A stretch of 60,951 bases of DNA, from positions 1 to 60,951 of the forward strand of contig CACNYD010000004.1 in the NCBI GenBank assembly GCA_902624635.1, given 5' to 3'. The notes beneath the pieces are model-generated. The model worked only from the letters and a program-made list of their open reading frames with translations, did no database searches and was not told the origin of the DNA. The translations under genes were made by a program, and so were the position numbers. Source of the stretch: an uncultured Pelagibacteraceae bacterium. Its GTDB lineage: Bacteria; Pseudomonadota; Alphaproteobacteria; Pelagibacterales; Pelagibacteraceae. Every line of letters begins with the position of its first letter. Position 1 is the stretch's first letter. This document shows, in pieces, positions 1 to 7,971 of the stretch.

Positions 1-981
1 GGAGGTTGTTGTAAATTCAAATCTATATTTTTCATCAGGTCTTGCTAATTTAAAACATGCTCTCGCTGCTAAAGCTCCCTCATGGAATCCAGACAAAATT
101 AGTTTCAATTTACCAGGATAATTACAAATATCACCTACAGCATAAATGCCTTTTTGATTAGTCTCAAATTTTTCTGTATCAACTTCAATAGTTTTTTTAT
201 CTATATTAAGTCCCCAATTAGCTATTGGTCCTAATTGCATTATTAAACCAAAAAAACCTAAAGCATAGTCAGCTTTTATATTCTTTTTCTCATCTTCATC
301 ATTTTTTATATCTATGCTTTCTAATTGACCGTTTCCTTTGACTGATGTCATTTGATATTTTGTAAAAAGATTTATTTTACCCTCTTTTACTAACGTCTGC
401 ATTTTATTAACAGTAGCTTGTGCACCTCTAAATTCATCCCTTCTATGGATTAAACTTACCTTGGAATTTTTTGATAATTCAACTGCCCAATCTAATGCAC
501 TGTCTCCACCACCAAAGATTACAACTGTTTTTCCTTCAAAAATTTTTTTGTCTTTTACTGAATAAAATACAGATTTATTTTCAAATTTTTCACATTCTTT
601 TACAGGGAATTTTCTTGGTTCAAAAGAACCTACTCCCCCTGCTATAATTACATTAGGAGTTGAAAATGTTTTTCCGCTGTTTGTTTTAACAACCCAGCTA
701 TCCTTATCTTTTTTTACTTCATCTACTCTTTCATTTAGATGAAATTTTATATCAAAAGGTTTTAGTTGATTTATTAAATTATTTGTTAATTGTTCACCTG
801 TGCACTCTGGTACTGCTGGAATATCATAAATCGGTTTATCTGGATATAGCTCTATACATTGACCTCCAATTTTATCTAAGTTATCAACGATCTCACAATC
901 CAAACCTATCAATTTTAATTGATGGGCTGTAAAAAGACCAGTTGGTCCAGCTCCAATAATTAATGCATCTGTTTTATTCAT
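1..981 (-). CDS. Ferredoxin--NADP+ reductase, type 2 (thioredoxin-reductase-like), 3' end cut by window edge
   Basis: FAD- and NADPH-binding flavoprotein that would pass electrons between NADPH and the ferredoxin encoded just upstream. It reads from the ATG at 981 through 327 codons to the window edge without a stop. FNR-2 proteins are usually about 330-345 residues, so only a few residues are missing. Visible motifs are the N-terminal FAD loop GAGPTG, the central NADP loop GGGDSALDWA and the C-terminal FAD motif YAVGDICNYPG. There is no CxxC redox pair at the usual TrxB site, which favours FNR over thioredoxin reductase. The start codon follows the ferredoxin stop with no gap, so the two are surely co-transcribed. 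Confidence 0.85.
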   Translation of the reverse strand, partial: MNKTDALIIGAGPTGLFTAHQLKLIGLDCEIVDNLDKIGGQCIELYPDKPIYDIPAVPECTGEQLTNNLINQLKPFDIKFHLNERVDEVKKDKDSWVVKTNSGKTFSTPNVIIAGGVGSFEPRKFPVKECEKFENKSVFYSVKDKKIFEGKTVVIFGGGDSALDWAVELSKNSKVSLIHRRDEFRGAQATVNKMQTLVKEGKINLFTKYQMTSVKGNGQLESIDIKNDEDEKKNIKADYALGFFGLIMQLGPIANWGLNIDKKTIEVDTEKFETNQKGIYAVGDICNYPGKLKLILSGFHEGALAARACFKLARPDEKYRFEFTTTS

Positions 982-1302
982 TTAACTTTGTTTTGATGGA
1001 ATACTGACTATTAATCCATCTAATTCATCCGAGATTATTATTTGACAACTTAGTCTACTATTTTTTTTTGGTTCAAAAGCCATATCAAGCATATCTTCTT
1101 CCCCGTCTTCTTTAGGAGGGATCTTATCAAACCATCCTTCTTTTACATACACGTGACATGTCGCACAAGCCATTCCTCCACCACAATCAGCATCTATACC
1201 CGGTATATCATTTTGAACAGCGCCTTCCATAACAGTTAGACCATTTTGAACCTCAACAGTATGTTTTTCATCGTTATGTGTAATGAAAGTAATTTTTGCC
1301 AT
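982..1302 (-). CDS. 2Fe-2S ferredoxin, adrenodoxin/ISC type
   Basis: Small soluble electron carrier of 106 residues. Cluster ligands are Cys40, Cys46, Cys49 and Cys86, giving the spacing C-x5-C-x2-C-x36-C typical of adrenodoxin-type ferredoxins (the FdxB/ISC kind). It lies between proteorhodopsin (81 bases upstream, with a terminator in the gap) and the FNR-like reductase (directly adjacent). The pairing suggests a ferredoxin/FNR electron-transfer couple. No isc genes are nearby, so a role in iron-sulfur assembly is not specifically supported by context. Confidence 0.9.
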   Translation of the reverse strand: MAKITFITHNDEKHTVEVQNGLTVMEGAVQNDIPGIDADCGGGMACATCHVYVKEGWFDKIPPKEDGEEDMLDMAFEPKKNSRLSCQIIISDELDGLIVSIPSKQS

Positions 1303-1321
1303 GATCTATATATAGTTATGC

Positions 1322-1360
1322 AAAAAAATAGGGCAAGTATGTGAAAACATACTCGCCCTA
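1322..1360 (-). terminator. Rho-independent terminator after proteorhodopsin
   Basis: On the minus strand a hairpin follows the proteorhodopsin stop by 23 bases. The arms are 1329-1342 and 1347-1360, with one A-C mismatch (1335/1354) and a 4-base loop. It is followed by seven U (A7 at 1322-1328 on the plus strand). This should separate an abundant proteorhodopsin transcript from weaker read-through into ferredoxin and FNR. Confidence 0.85.
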
Positions 1361-1383
1361 AAATTATTTTAATTACTTAGTAA

Positions 1384-2160
1384 TTATCTGCTTCTTGCAC
1401 CAGCTCCAGAACTCATTGCAGCAGCCCAAATTACAAGACCAAATGCAATTTTGTTAATGAAGTCAGCTAAGTTGTAGACAACGTTTAGTGTGTTAGCATC
1501 TACACCACTTGTTAGGTAACCAAATACATAACCTAATGGATAAATAGCCCAACCTACAGTTACAATCATTCTCATTGCACCGAACGCAGTTACAAGAGCT
1601 TTGTTACCGCTTTTAGCAGCAGCTCTTCCAGCTTCACCAGAGAATATTTCATATAGAATGTAAATCCATCCAGCCATACCAATTACAAAACCAAGCGTTT
1701 CATTGATATATCCAGCTTCTCCTAAGTATCCTCCGATTAACATTACTAATGAACCGATTAACAATCTCCAGAACATACCAGAGTTTGCTTTTCTTACTGC
1801 TACTAGAATTAAGTAGAATTCTACCATCTGTAATGGCACAGTAATTAACCAGTCAATATATCTGTATACTGTTGGTGAGTCATTTGTAGCAACCCATACT
1901 TCTCTCATGTACATATAGTGAATGAAAGCAATACCAGTTACAAGACCTGCAACAGTTACTGATGTTTTCCATGCAGGATTAACAGTACCTCTCTCCATGA
2001 AGAAGAAAGCAGTAGCTGCTAACATACCCATTGAAATTATCCAAAAAGATATTCCAACAAAGTCGTCTTGCATCAACATCGTTGCGTCTGCTGCATTAGC
2101 AACACCTGCATAACCCACTAGGGCTAAAGCTGCTAGAGCAAACAGTTTAAGTTTTTTCAT
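1384..2160 (-). CDS. Proteorhodopsin, light-driven proton pump, predicted blue-absorbing
   Basis: Seven-helix retinal protein of 258 residues with an N-terminal signal peptide (about residues 1-23, ending VANA). Offset by six from the classic green proteorhodopsin numbering, it has the proton acceptor Asp103 (D97), its partner His81 (H75), the proton donor Glu114 (E108) and the retinal Schiff-base Lys237 (K231). The residue at the spectral tuning site is Gln111 (position 105), which in this family goes with blue absorption. It pumps protons out through the inner membrane in light. A strong Shine-Dalgarno (GAGGGAG) precedes the ATG. No carotenoid or retinal synthesis genes (crt, blh) are in the window. 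Function is certain from motifs; colour is inferred from one residue. Confidence 0.97.
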   Translation of the reverse strand: MKKLKLFALAALALVGYAGVANAADATMLMQDDFVGISFWIISMGMLAATAFFFMERGTVNPAWKTSVTVAGLVTGIAFIHYMYMREVWVATNDSPTVYRYIDWLITVPLQMVEFYLILVAVRKANSGMFWRLLIGSLVMLIGGYLGEAGYINETLGFVIGMAGWIYILYEIFSGEAGRAAAKSGNKALVTAFGAMRMIVTVGWAIYPLGYVFGYLTSGVDANTLNVVYNLADFINKIAFGLVIWAAAMSSGAGARSR

Positions 2161-2189
2161 AAAAAACTCCCTCTTTAGTTAGTTTTTAT

Positions 2190-2225
2190 TTAGTTTATAT
2201 AAACTAAGCTTAGGCTTCCCTAAGC
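2190..2225 (-). promoter_or_regulatory. Palindrome plus hairpin in the proteorhodopsin 5' leader
   Basis: An 18-bp perfect palindrome (2190-2207, half-site TTAGTTTAT) abuts an inverted repeat with 7-bp arms (2208-2214 and 2219-2225, arm GCTTAGG) and a 4-base loop. The block ends 30 bases upstream of the proteorhodopsin ATG, probably inside the mRNA leader. It could be an operator for a dimeric regulator or a structured, stabilising 5' UTR. No known riboswitch family was recognised. Confidence 0.5.
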
Positions 2226-2292
2226 AAAAGTTGTGGTTAGATACCAAATTAAAACACATATTAGAAGACATAATTGTCATTAATTTACATTG

Positions 2293-2322
2293 ATTTTACT
2301 CGTTTTTTAAAATTAAATACAA
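2293..2322 (-). promoter_or_regulatory. Candidate sigma-70 promoter for proteorhodopsin
   Basis: Read on the minus strand, TTGTAT (2317-2322) and TAAAAT (2293-2298) are separated by 18 bases. This would start transcription about 125 bases before the proteorhodopsin ATG, putting the palindrome and hairpin in the leader. AT richness makes chance matches likely. Confidence 0.3.
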
Positions 2323-2370
2323 TTTGTGATTTAAAAACCACAATAAATTAACTAACGAATCAACATTATT

Positions 2371-4272
2371 ATGTCAGATAAATTCCGGGACATTTATCAG
2401 AAATCAATCGAAGATCCAGAGAATTTCTGGAAACATGCATCTGACGATATTTTTTGGTTTAAAAAACCATCAAAAATTTTGAACAAGTCTAAACCTCCTT
2501 TTTACAAATGGTTTGAAGACGGAGTTACAAACACTTGCTATAATGCATTAGATATTCATATTGATAAGGGTCGAGGTAAAAAAACTGCGCTAATTTACGA
2601 TAGTCCTATCACAGGGAATAAAAATAAATTTACATATGAAGAGCTAAGATCGAAAGTTTCTAAATTTGCCGGGGCTTTGAAGGATCAAGGTGTAAGTAAA
2701 GGTGATAGGGTAATAATTTATATGCCAATGATACCTGAAGCAGTCATTGCAATGCTTGCTTGTGGAAGAATTGGAGCAATTCACTCCGTTGTTTTTGGTG
2801 GATTTGCATCAAATGAACTTGCAAGCAGAATAGATGATAGTAAAGCTAAAATTCTTGTAACAGCATCATGTGGTTTTGAACCAGGAAGAACAGTTGAGTA
2901 CAAGCCATTGGTTGATGAAGCTGTCAAACTAGCAAATCATAAGATAGGTAAGATGATTTTATTTCAAAGAAAAGGTCATGAAGTTAAATTAAATGCACCT
3001 TATGAAATTAGTTGGAATGAAGCACTAAATAACGCAAAAGATACTGATTGTGTTGAAATGAATTCAAATGAGTTTGCCTACATACTTTATACTTCGGGCA
3101 CCACAGGAACGCCTAAGGGAATTGTAAGGGACATTGGAGGTCACATAGTAGCTTTGAAATGGACTATGAAGAATATCTATAACATTGACAAGGGAGATAT
3201 TTGGTGGTCAGCAAGTGATATTGGTTGGATTGTTGGTCATTCATACATAGTTTATGCTCCATTGTTTAAAGGATGCACAACTGTTTTGTTTGAAGGTAAA
3301 CCAGTGGGTACACCTGATGCAGGGGCTTTCTGGAAAATCATTTCTGATTACAAAGTAAAATCTTTATTTACAGCTCCAACTGCATTTAGAGCTATTAAAA
3401 AAGAAGATCCTGAGGGAAAATTTTTTTCTAAATATGATCTTAGTAATTTTGAAAGTTTATTTCTTGCTGGTGAAAGAGCAGATCCAGATACCATTAAATG
3501 GGCAGAGAATTTGTTAAATGTTCCAGTGATAGATCACTGGTGGCAAACTGAAACAAGTTGGGCAATAAGCTCTAATTGCACAGGAATTGAAATGATGAAA
3601 ACCAAATACGGTTCAGCATGTAAAGCAGTACCAGGTTATGATGTAAAAATTATTAAATCAGATCAAACTTTAGCTAAACCAAATGAAATGGGAGACATCG
3701 TTGTAAAATTACCTTTGCCTCCTGGTACATTTCCTACTCTTTGGAATGCAGATCAAAGATATAAAGAAAATTATATGTCAAACTATGAAGGTTACTATCA
3801 AACTTATGATGCAGGTCACATTGATGAAGATGGTTATATCTGGATTATGTCTAGGACGGACGATATCATAAATGTTGCTGGCCATAGATTATCAACTGGT
3901 GCAATTGAAGAAGTTTTATCTGAGCATCAATCAGTTGCTGAGTGTGCAGTTCTCGGAATTACCGATAAATTAAAAGGGCAATTACCAATAGGATTAATTG
4001 TTTTAAAAGCTGGTGTTGATAAAGATAATGAAACAATTTCCAAAGAATGTATTCAAATGGTTAGAGATAAAATTGGTCCTGTGGCTGCATTTAAAGTTGC
4101 AATAGTTATTAAAAGACTTCCAAAAACAAGATCTGGAAAAATCTTGAGAGGAACAATTAGAAAAATTGCTGATAATGTTGAGTATAAAATGCCTCCAACA
4201 ATTGATGATCCTGCAATTCTTGATGAGATCAAACAAGACTTAATTGAGAATAAAATACTTAACAATGGTTAA
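2371..4272 (+). CDS. prpE: Propionyl-CoA synthetase-type acyl-CoA ligase (PrpE/Acs family)
   Basis: AMP-forming ligase that activates a short-chain acid (propionate, possibly acetate) to its CoA thioester, 633 residues, full family length. Adenylate-forming motifs are in order: the phosphate loop YTSGTTGTPKG at 230-240, WWQTET near 380, SRTDDIINVAGHR near 484-496, and the C-terminal SGKILR with catalytic Lys580. The N-terminal stretch around NTCYNALD and ALIYDSP resembles PrpE more than Acs, which favours propionate; substrate is not proven. It is divergent from proteorhodopsin across a 210-base gap, and its end overlaps the SMR transporter gene by 8 bases. No methylcitrate-cycle genes are in the window. 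Confidence 0.82.
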   Translation: MSDKFRDIYQKSIEDPENFWKHASDDIFWFKKPSKILNKSKPPFYKWFEDGVTNTCYNALDIHIDKGRGKKTALIYDSPITGNKNKFTYEELRSKVSKFAGALKDQGVSKGDRVIIYMPMIPEAVIAMLACGRIGAIHSVVFGGFASNELASRIDDSKAKILVTASCGFEPGRTVEYKPLVDEAVKLANHKIGKMILFQRKGHEVKLNAPYEISWNEALNNAKDTDCVEMNSNEFAYILYTSGTTGTPKGIVRDIGGHIVALKWTMKNIYNIDKGDIWWSASDIGWIVGHSYIVYAPLFKGCTTVLFEGKPVGTPDAGAFWKIISDYKVKSLFTAPTAFRAIKKEDPEGKFFSKYDLSNFESLFLAGERADPDTIKWAENLLNVPVIDHWWQTETSWAISSNCTGIEMMKTKYGSACKAVPGYDVKIIKSDQTLAKPNEMGDIVVKLPLPPGTFPTLWNADQRYKENYMSNYEGYYQTYDAGHIDEDGYIWIMSRTDDIINVAGHRLSTGAIEEVLSEHQSVAECAVLGITDKLKGQLPIGLIVLKAGVDKDNETISKECIQMVRDKIGPVAAFKVAIVIKRLPKTRSGKILRGTIRKIADNVEYKMPPTIDDPAILDEIKQDLIENKILNNG

Positions 4273-4597
4273 AACATACTCTTTTTTACTTATTGCTATT
4301 TTTTGTGAAGTCGCTGGAACAATGCTATTACCAGTCTCACAAAATTTCACCAAGATTATTCCAACTGTTTGTCTAACAATATTTTATCTAGTGTCTTTCT
4401 ACTTAATGACATTTGTTATGGATAAACTACCAATTGCAATAGTTTACGCTACTTGGAGCGGTCTAGGAGTGTTTACGATTGCATTGCTTGGATATTTCTT
4501 TTTTAAACAAACTTTAGCTTGGCAAGCTATTGCTGGATTATTCCTCATTGTTATTGGTGTTATACTGGTTAATAGTTTTACAGTTAAAATTAACTGA
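4265..4597 (+). CDS. SMR-family small multidrug/metabolite transporter (EmrE-like)
   Basis: Four-helix inner-membrane transporter of 110 residues that exchanges protons for cationic compounds. The essential membrane glutamate of the family is present in helix 1 (Glu15, in IFCEVAGT), and helix 3 has the YATWSGLG signature of EmrE-like proteins. The ATG at 4265 is preferred over an upstream in-frame start because it gives the normal SMR N-terminus. It overlaps the end of the acyl-CoA ligase gene by 8 bases, suggesting translational coupling. The stop overlaps the convergent dihydroorotase gene by 8 bases. Substrate is unknown. Confidence 0.88.
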   Translation: MVKTYSFLLIAIFCEVAGTMLLPVSQNFTKIIPTVCLTIFYLVSFYLMTFVMDKLPIAIVYATWSGLGVFTIALLGYFFFKQTLAWQAIAGLFLIVIGVILVNSFTVKIN

Positions 4598-5897
4598 ATT
4601 TTAGAGGTGTACCTTCCGGCTCACCCAAAACCTCTCCATCCTTCATTTTTATTTTACCAGAAATTATTGTTGCCACTGGTGTTCCTTTAAATTCAACACC
4701 ATTAAAAGGTGACCAACCACACTTGCTTTCTATATTCTCATTTTTAATTGTTATTTTCTTTTCCATATCAACAATTGTAAAATCAGCATCATATCCCTCT
4801 TTAATAAATCCCTTGTTTTGAATACCAAATATCTTTATTGGGTTTTCACATACTAGATTTATTAATTGTGTGAGTGACAATTTTCCATGATTAACATGAT
4901 CTAACATTACCGGCATAAGTGTTTGGACACCTGGCATACCTGACGGAGAATTTGGGTACTCTTTATCTTTATTAACTTTTAAATGTGGTGCGTGATCTGA
5001 CCCAATCGTGTCATTTAAATTATTTCTTACCGCATACCATAATCGATCATAATGAGATTTATCTCTTATTGGTGGATTCATCTGAGCATAAGTTCCAAGT
5101 TTATCATAACAATTAGGTGCATAGATTGTTAAATGTTGCGGTGTAATTTCAAATGTAATATTTCCTTTGTGTTGGGATAAGAAATCTACTTCTTGTTTAG
5201 TAGTAATATGTAAAACATGTGCTTTCTTATTATATTTTTTAGCAAGTCTTACTATTCTTCTAGTAGAAGAAATTGCACACTCTTCACTTCTCCAAACAGG
5301 ATGTGAATGAACATCACCTTTTTTAATTAATTTTTTATTTTTATTTAAGATTTCTTCATCCTCTGAGTGGACAGCTACTACCTTTGAACTATTTTGGAAA
5401 ACTTTATCAATATCATCCTCAAATGCTACTAAGAGATTGCCTGTTGAGGAGCCTACAAACAATTTAATCCCACAGCATCCCTCTAAATTTTTTAATTCTG
5501 CAAGTTGAGTTACATTACCTGCAGTTGCACCAAAATAGAAAGCATAATTGCAATACATTCTATTTTTTGCGAGATCTAATTTTCTTTGAAATTCTTTTAA
5601 ATTTGAGGTTGGAGGATTAGTGTTTGGCATTTCAAATACTGCAGTAATTCCCCCAGCTACTGCTGCTCTACTTCCAGAGTTAAGATCTTCTGTATCTGTA
5701 GAACCTGGCTCTCTAAAATGAGTCTGGGTATCTATACAGCCAGGTAAGGTTATTTGATTTTTTGCATCATAAACTTCTTTTGCTTCCTCTAATATTTCAC
5801 CAATCTTTAATATTTTGCCATCTTTAACAGCAATATCCTTATCCTCTAGTTTCCCATTGATATAACACTGTCCATTTTTGATTATTAGATCTAACAT
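4590..5897 (-). CDS. pyrC: Dihydroorotase-type cyclic amidohydrolase (class I)
   Basis: Probable dihydroorotase of pyrimidine synthesis, 435 residues. Amidohydrolase features are the THFREPG metal-site segment (His60), the lysine in GIKLFVG that would be carboxylated, metal-binding histidines in AVHSEDE and HVLHITT, and the catalytic Asp in GSDHAPH. The first His of the usual HxH metal pair is a Gln here (Gln58). From memory this Gln is shared by a clade of alphaproteobacterial homologues, so it is probably a lineage trait rather than decay. Other readings are allantoinase/hydantoinase relatives or a partner subunit of aspartate carbamoyltransferase. It is convergent and overlapping with the SMR gene. 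Confidence 0.78.
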   Translation of the reverse strand: MLDLIIKNGQCYINGKLEDKDIAVKDGKILKIGEILEEAKEVYDAKNQITLPGCIDTQTHFREPGSTDTEDLNSGSRAAVAGGITAVFEMPNTNPPTSNLKEFQRKLDLAKNRMYCNYAFYFGATAGNVTQLAELKNLEGCCGIKLFVGSSTGNLLVAFEDDIDKVFQNSSKVVAVHSEDEEILNKNKKLIKKGDVHSHPVWRSEECAISSTRRIVRLAKKYNKKAHVLHITTKQEVDFLSQHKGNITFEITPQHLTIYAPNCYDKLGTYAQMNPPIRDKSHYDRLWYAVRNNLNDTIGSDHAPHLKVNKDKEYPNSPSGMPGVQTLMPVMLDHVNHGKLSLTQLINLVCENPIKIFGIQNKGFIKEGYDADFTIVDMEKKITIKNENIESKCGWSPFNGVEFKGTPVATIISGKIKMKDGEVLGEPEGTPLKFS

Positions 5898-5940
5898 TTG
5901 TGAAAAAAGTTATTATATTAAATTTAACGATCAATCAAAT

Positions 5941-6828
5941 ATGAATAATAGTGTTTATATATTAAAAGATAGAGCTATACTTTACGTAAATGGCCAAGAT
6001 GCCAAAGATTTTTTGCAAAATTTAATTAGCAATGACATTAATAAAGTCACAGATAATTCAAGTTGTTTTGCTTCATTGTTAACCCCTCAAGGTAAATTTC
6101 TTTATGAGTTCATAATTATTAAGCATAAATCAGGTTTTTTTATTGATTGTGAAAAGTCTCAATCTGAGGAAATACTTAAACAACTAAATCTATATAAAAT
6201 AAGATCAAAGGTAGAAATTCTTAATCTTAGCAATGAATTTGTTGTTGCAAGTTTCAGCTATGAAAAATATTTATCAATAGATAACTCAAAAGATATTCTT
6301 GGTTTTACAATAAGATATAGAGAAGATCCGATAGTTCTAGATCCAAGAAATAAACATTTAGGTGCTAGATTAATAATTAATTTAGAAAAACTTTATCTAT
6401 CTCTTAAAAAGCTTGAATTAAAAGATGATAAAATTGAGGACTATTATTATCAGAGCTATAAACTTGGAATTGTTCCAAAGAATTTAAATAAGTTAAAAAA
6501 TAAATTATTCGGTATTGAGTGTAATTTTGAAGAGCTCAATGGTATTGATTTTAAAAAAGGATGTTATGTAGGGCAGGAAAACACTGCTAGAATAAAACTT
6601 AAAAATAAACTTTCTAAAAGATTATTGCCAGTTGAAATAATTGAAGGAAAACTTGATGAAGACGAAACAGTATATTGTAACGATGTTGAAATTGGAAAAA
6701 TATTAATTAATGAGGAATATCCATTTGCATTAATTAAATTTTTAAATGAAAATTTCAATAAAGATCTCACATTAAAAAGTAAAAATGGATTATTCAAAAT
6801 ATTTATACCTGAATGGTTAAATATTTGA
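5941..6828 (+). CDS. ygfZ: Folate-binding protein YgfZ (GcvT-like)
   Basis: YgfZ-family protein of 296 residues, related to the aminomethyltransferase GcvT. It helps repair or assemble certain iron-sulfur enzymes and supports tRNA modification, using tetrahydrofolate. The diagnostic motif KGCYVGQE is at about residues 206-213. The ATG at 5941 is chosen because it starts the conserved region. An upstream in-frame start at 5878 would run into the divergent dihydroorotase gene and adds no conserved sequence. It is followed directly by a tRNA-Leu gene on the other strand. Confidence 0.88.
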   Translation: MNNSVYILKDRAILYVNGQDAKDFLQNLISNDINKVTDNSSCFASLLTPQGKFLYEFIIIKHKSGFFIDCEKSQSEEILKQLNLYKIRSKVEILNLSNEFVVASFSYEKYLSIDNSKDILGFTIRYREDPIVLDPRNKHLGARLIINLEKLYLSLKKLELKDDKIEDYYYQSYKLGIVPKNLNKLKNKLFGIECNFEELNGIDFKKGCYVGQENTARIKLKNKLSKRLLPVEIIEGKLDEDETVYCNDVEIGKILINEEYPFALIKFLNENFNKDLTLKSKNGLFKIFIPEWLNI

Positions 6829-6832
6829 GTTT

Positions 6833-6918
6833 TGGTGCGGCCAGAGAGACTCGAACTCTCAAGGACTAGGTCCACACGGCCCTCAACCGTGCCTGTCTAC
6901 CAATTTCAGCATGACCGC
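6833..6918 (-). tRNA. tRNA-Leu (anticodon GAG)
   Basis: 86-base class II tRNA with the CCA end encoded. The acceptor stem GCGGTCA pairs with TGGCCGC (one G-T pair). The anticodon loop is TTGAGGG on the stem CACGG/CCGTG, and the long variable arm expected of leucine tRNA is present (GAC-loop-TCC). It reads CUC and CUU codons. It lies between ygfZ and nadA on the opposite strand. Confidence 0.96.
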
Positions 6919-6975
6919 AATTATGACCCATATTAAATCAATGACAAGTGGGTTTCAAATTGATAAATTTTAAGT

Positions 6976-7965
6976 ATGGAATTTAATAGAGAAGTTAAAT
7001 TAGCAACTGATCAAATTTATCAAAAGATTTCTAAAGTAATGCCTGAAATCGAGTGGGCGGTTCACGCTCCTTATATTCATAAGATTAACAAATTAAAAAA
7101 AGAAAAGAATGCTGTAATACTCGCGCATAACTACCAAACTCCAGAAATTTATCATGGCATTGCAGATTTTTCTGCGGACTCTTTAGCTCTCGCTGTAGAA
7201 GCATCAAAAACCTCGGCTGAAATAATTGTTATGGCTGGAGTCCACTTTATGGCAGAAACTGCAAAGTTAATGAGCCCAAATAAAAAAGTTTTGTTACCAG
7301 ATATGAAAGCAGGTTGTTCATTATCTTCTTCAGTCACAGGTAAAGATGTCAGGTTGTTAAAAGAAAAATATCCGGGAGTCCCTGTTGTCTCGTATGTCAA
7401 TACATCTGCTGATGTTAAAGCAGAAACAGATGTATGTTGTACTTCTGCTAATGCAGTTAAAATTGTAAAATCTTTGGGTGTTAAAAAAGTTATTTTTCTA
7501 CCTGATGACTATTTAGCTAAATATGTTGCATCACAAACTGATATTGAAATTATCTCATGGAAAGGGATTTGCATCGTTCATGATCAATTCAATGAAAAGG
7601 AAATTAAGAATATAAGGAAAAACAATCCTGGAATTAAAATAATCGCACACCCTGAATGTCCACCAGAGGTAATCAAAGCAAGTGATTTTGCGGGATCAAC
7701 ATCAGGGATGATTAATTACGTTAGAGAAAAGCAACCTAAAAAAGTAATGATGGTAACTGAATGTTCAATGAGTGATAACATTCAAGTTGAAAATCCAAAC
7801 GTAGAATTTATAAGACCATGTAATATGTGTCCACATATGAAAAAAATCACTTTGCCAAAAATTTTAGACTGTTTAGAAAATGAAACTGGTGAAATTATCA
7901 TGGACCAAGAAACAATTGATAAAGCTAGATTGTCAGTAGAAAAAATGGTTGCTATCGGTAGATAA
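6976..7965 (+). CDS. nadA: Quinolinate synthase A
   Basis: Condenses iminoaspartate with dihydroxyacetone phosphate to quinolinate, the second step of de novo NAD synthesis, using a 4Fe-4S cluster. It has 329 residues, normal for the short NadA form. Visible signatures are the N-terminal AHNYQTPEIY, Cys in KAGCSLSSS, the ECSMSDN segment and the PCNMCPHMK motif, which together supply the cluster cysteines. nadC follows after 6 bases, so the two form an operon. nadB is not in the window. Confidence 0.97.
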   Translation: MEFNREVKLATDQIYQKISKVMPEIEWAVHAPYIHKINKLKKEKNAVILAHNYQTPEIYHGIADFSADSLALAVEASKTSAEIIVMAGVHFMAETAKLMSPNKKVLLPDMKAGCSLSSSVTGKDVRLLKEKYPGVPVVSYVNTSADVKAETDVCCTSANAVKIVKSLGVKKVIFLPDDYLAKYVASQTDIEIISWKGICIVHDQFNEKEIKNIRKNNPGIKIIAHPECPPEVIKASDFAGSTSGMINYVREKQPKKVMMVTECSMSDNIQVENPNVEFIRPCNMCPHMKKITLPKILDCLENETGEIIMDQETIDKARLSVEKMVAIGR

Positions 7966-7971
7966 CACTTC

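Noticed and set aside
982-1302. Assignment of the ferredoxin to an iron-sulfur assembly (isc) operon
   Set aside because: The cysteine spacing fits FdxB, but no iscS, iscU, hscA or hscB gene is near; its neighbours are proteorhodopsin and FNR.
2161-2370. Riboswitch or separate small RNA gene in the longest intergenic gap
   Set aside because: Apart from the palindrome and hairpin next to proteorhodopsin, no conserved riboswitch core or terminator-bounded unit could be recognised.
4581-4596. Small inverted repeat (CAGTTAA/TTAACTG) across the stops of the SMR and dihydroorotase genes
   Set aside because: The stem is only 6-7 A/T-rich pairs and the following T-tract is broken, so it is too weak to call a terminator.
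5878-5940. Upstream extension of ygfZ
   Set aside because: It overlaps the divergent dihydroorotase start and adds non-conserved residues; the ATG at 5941 begins the conserved protein.
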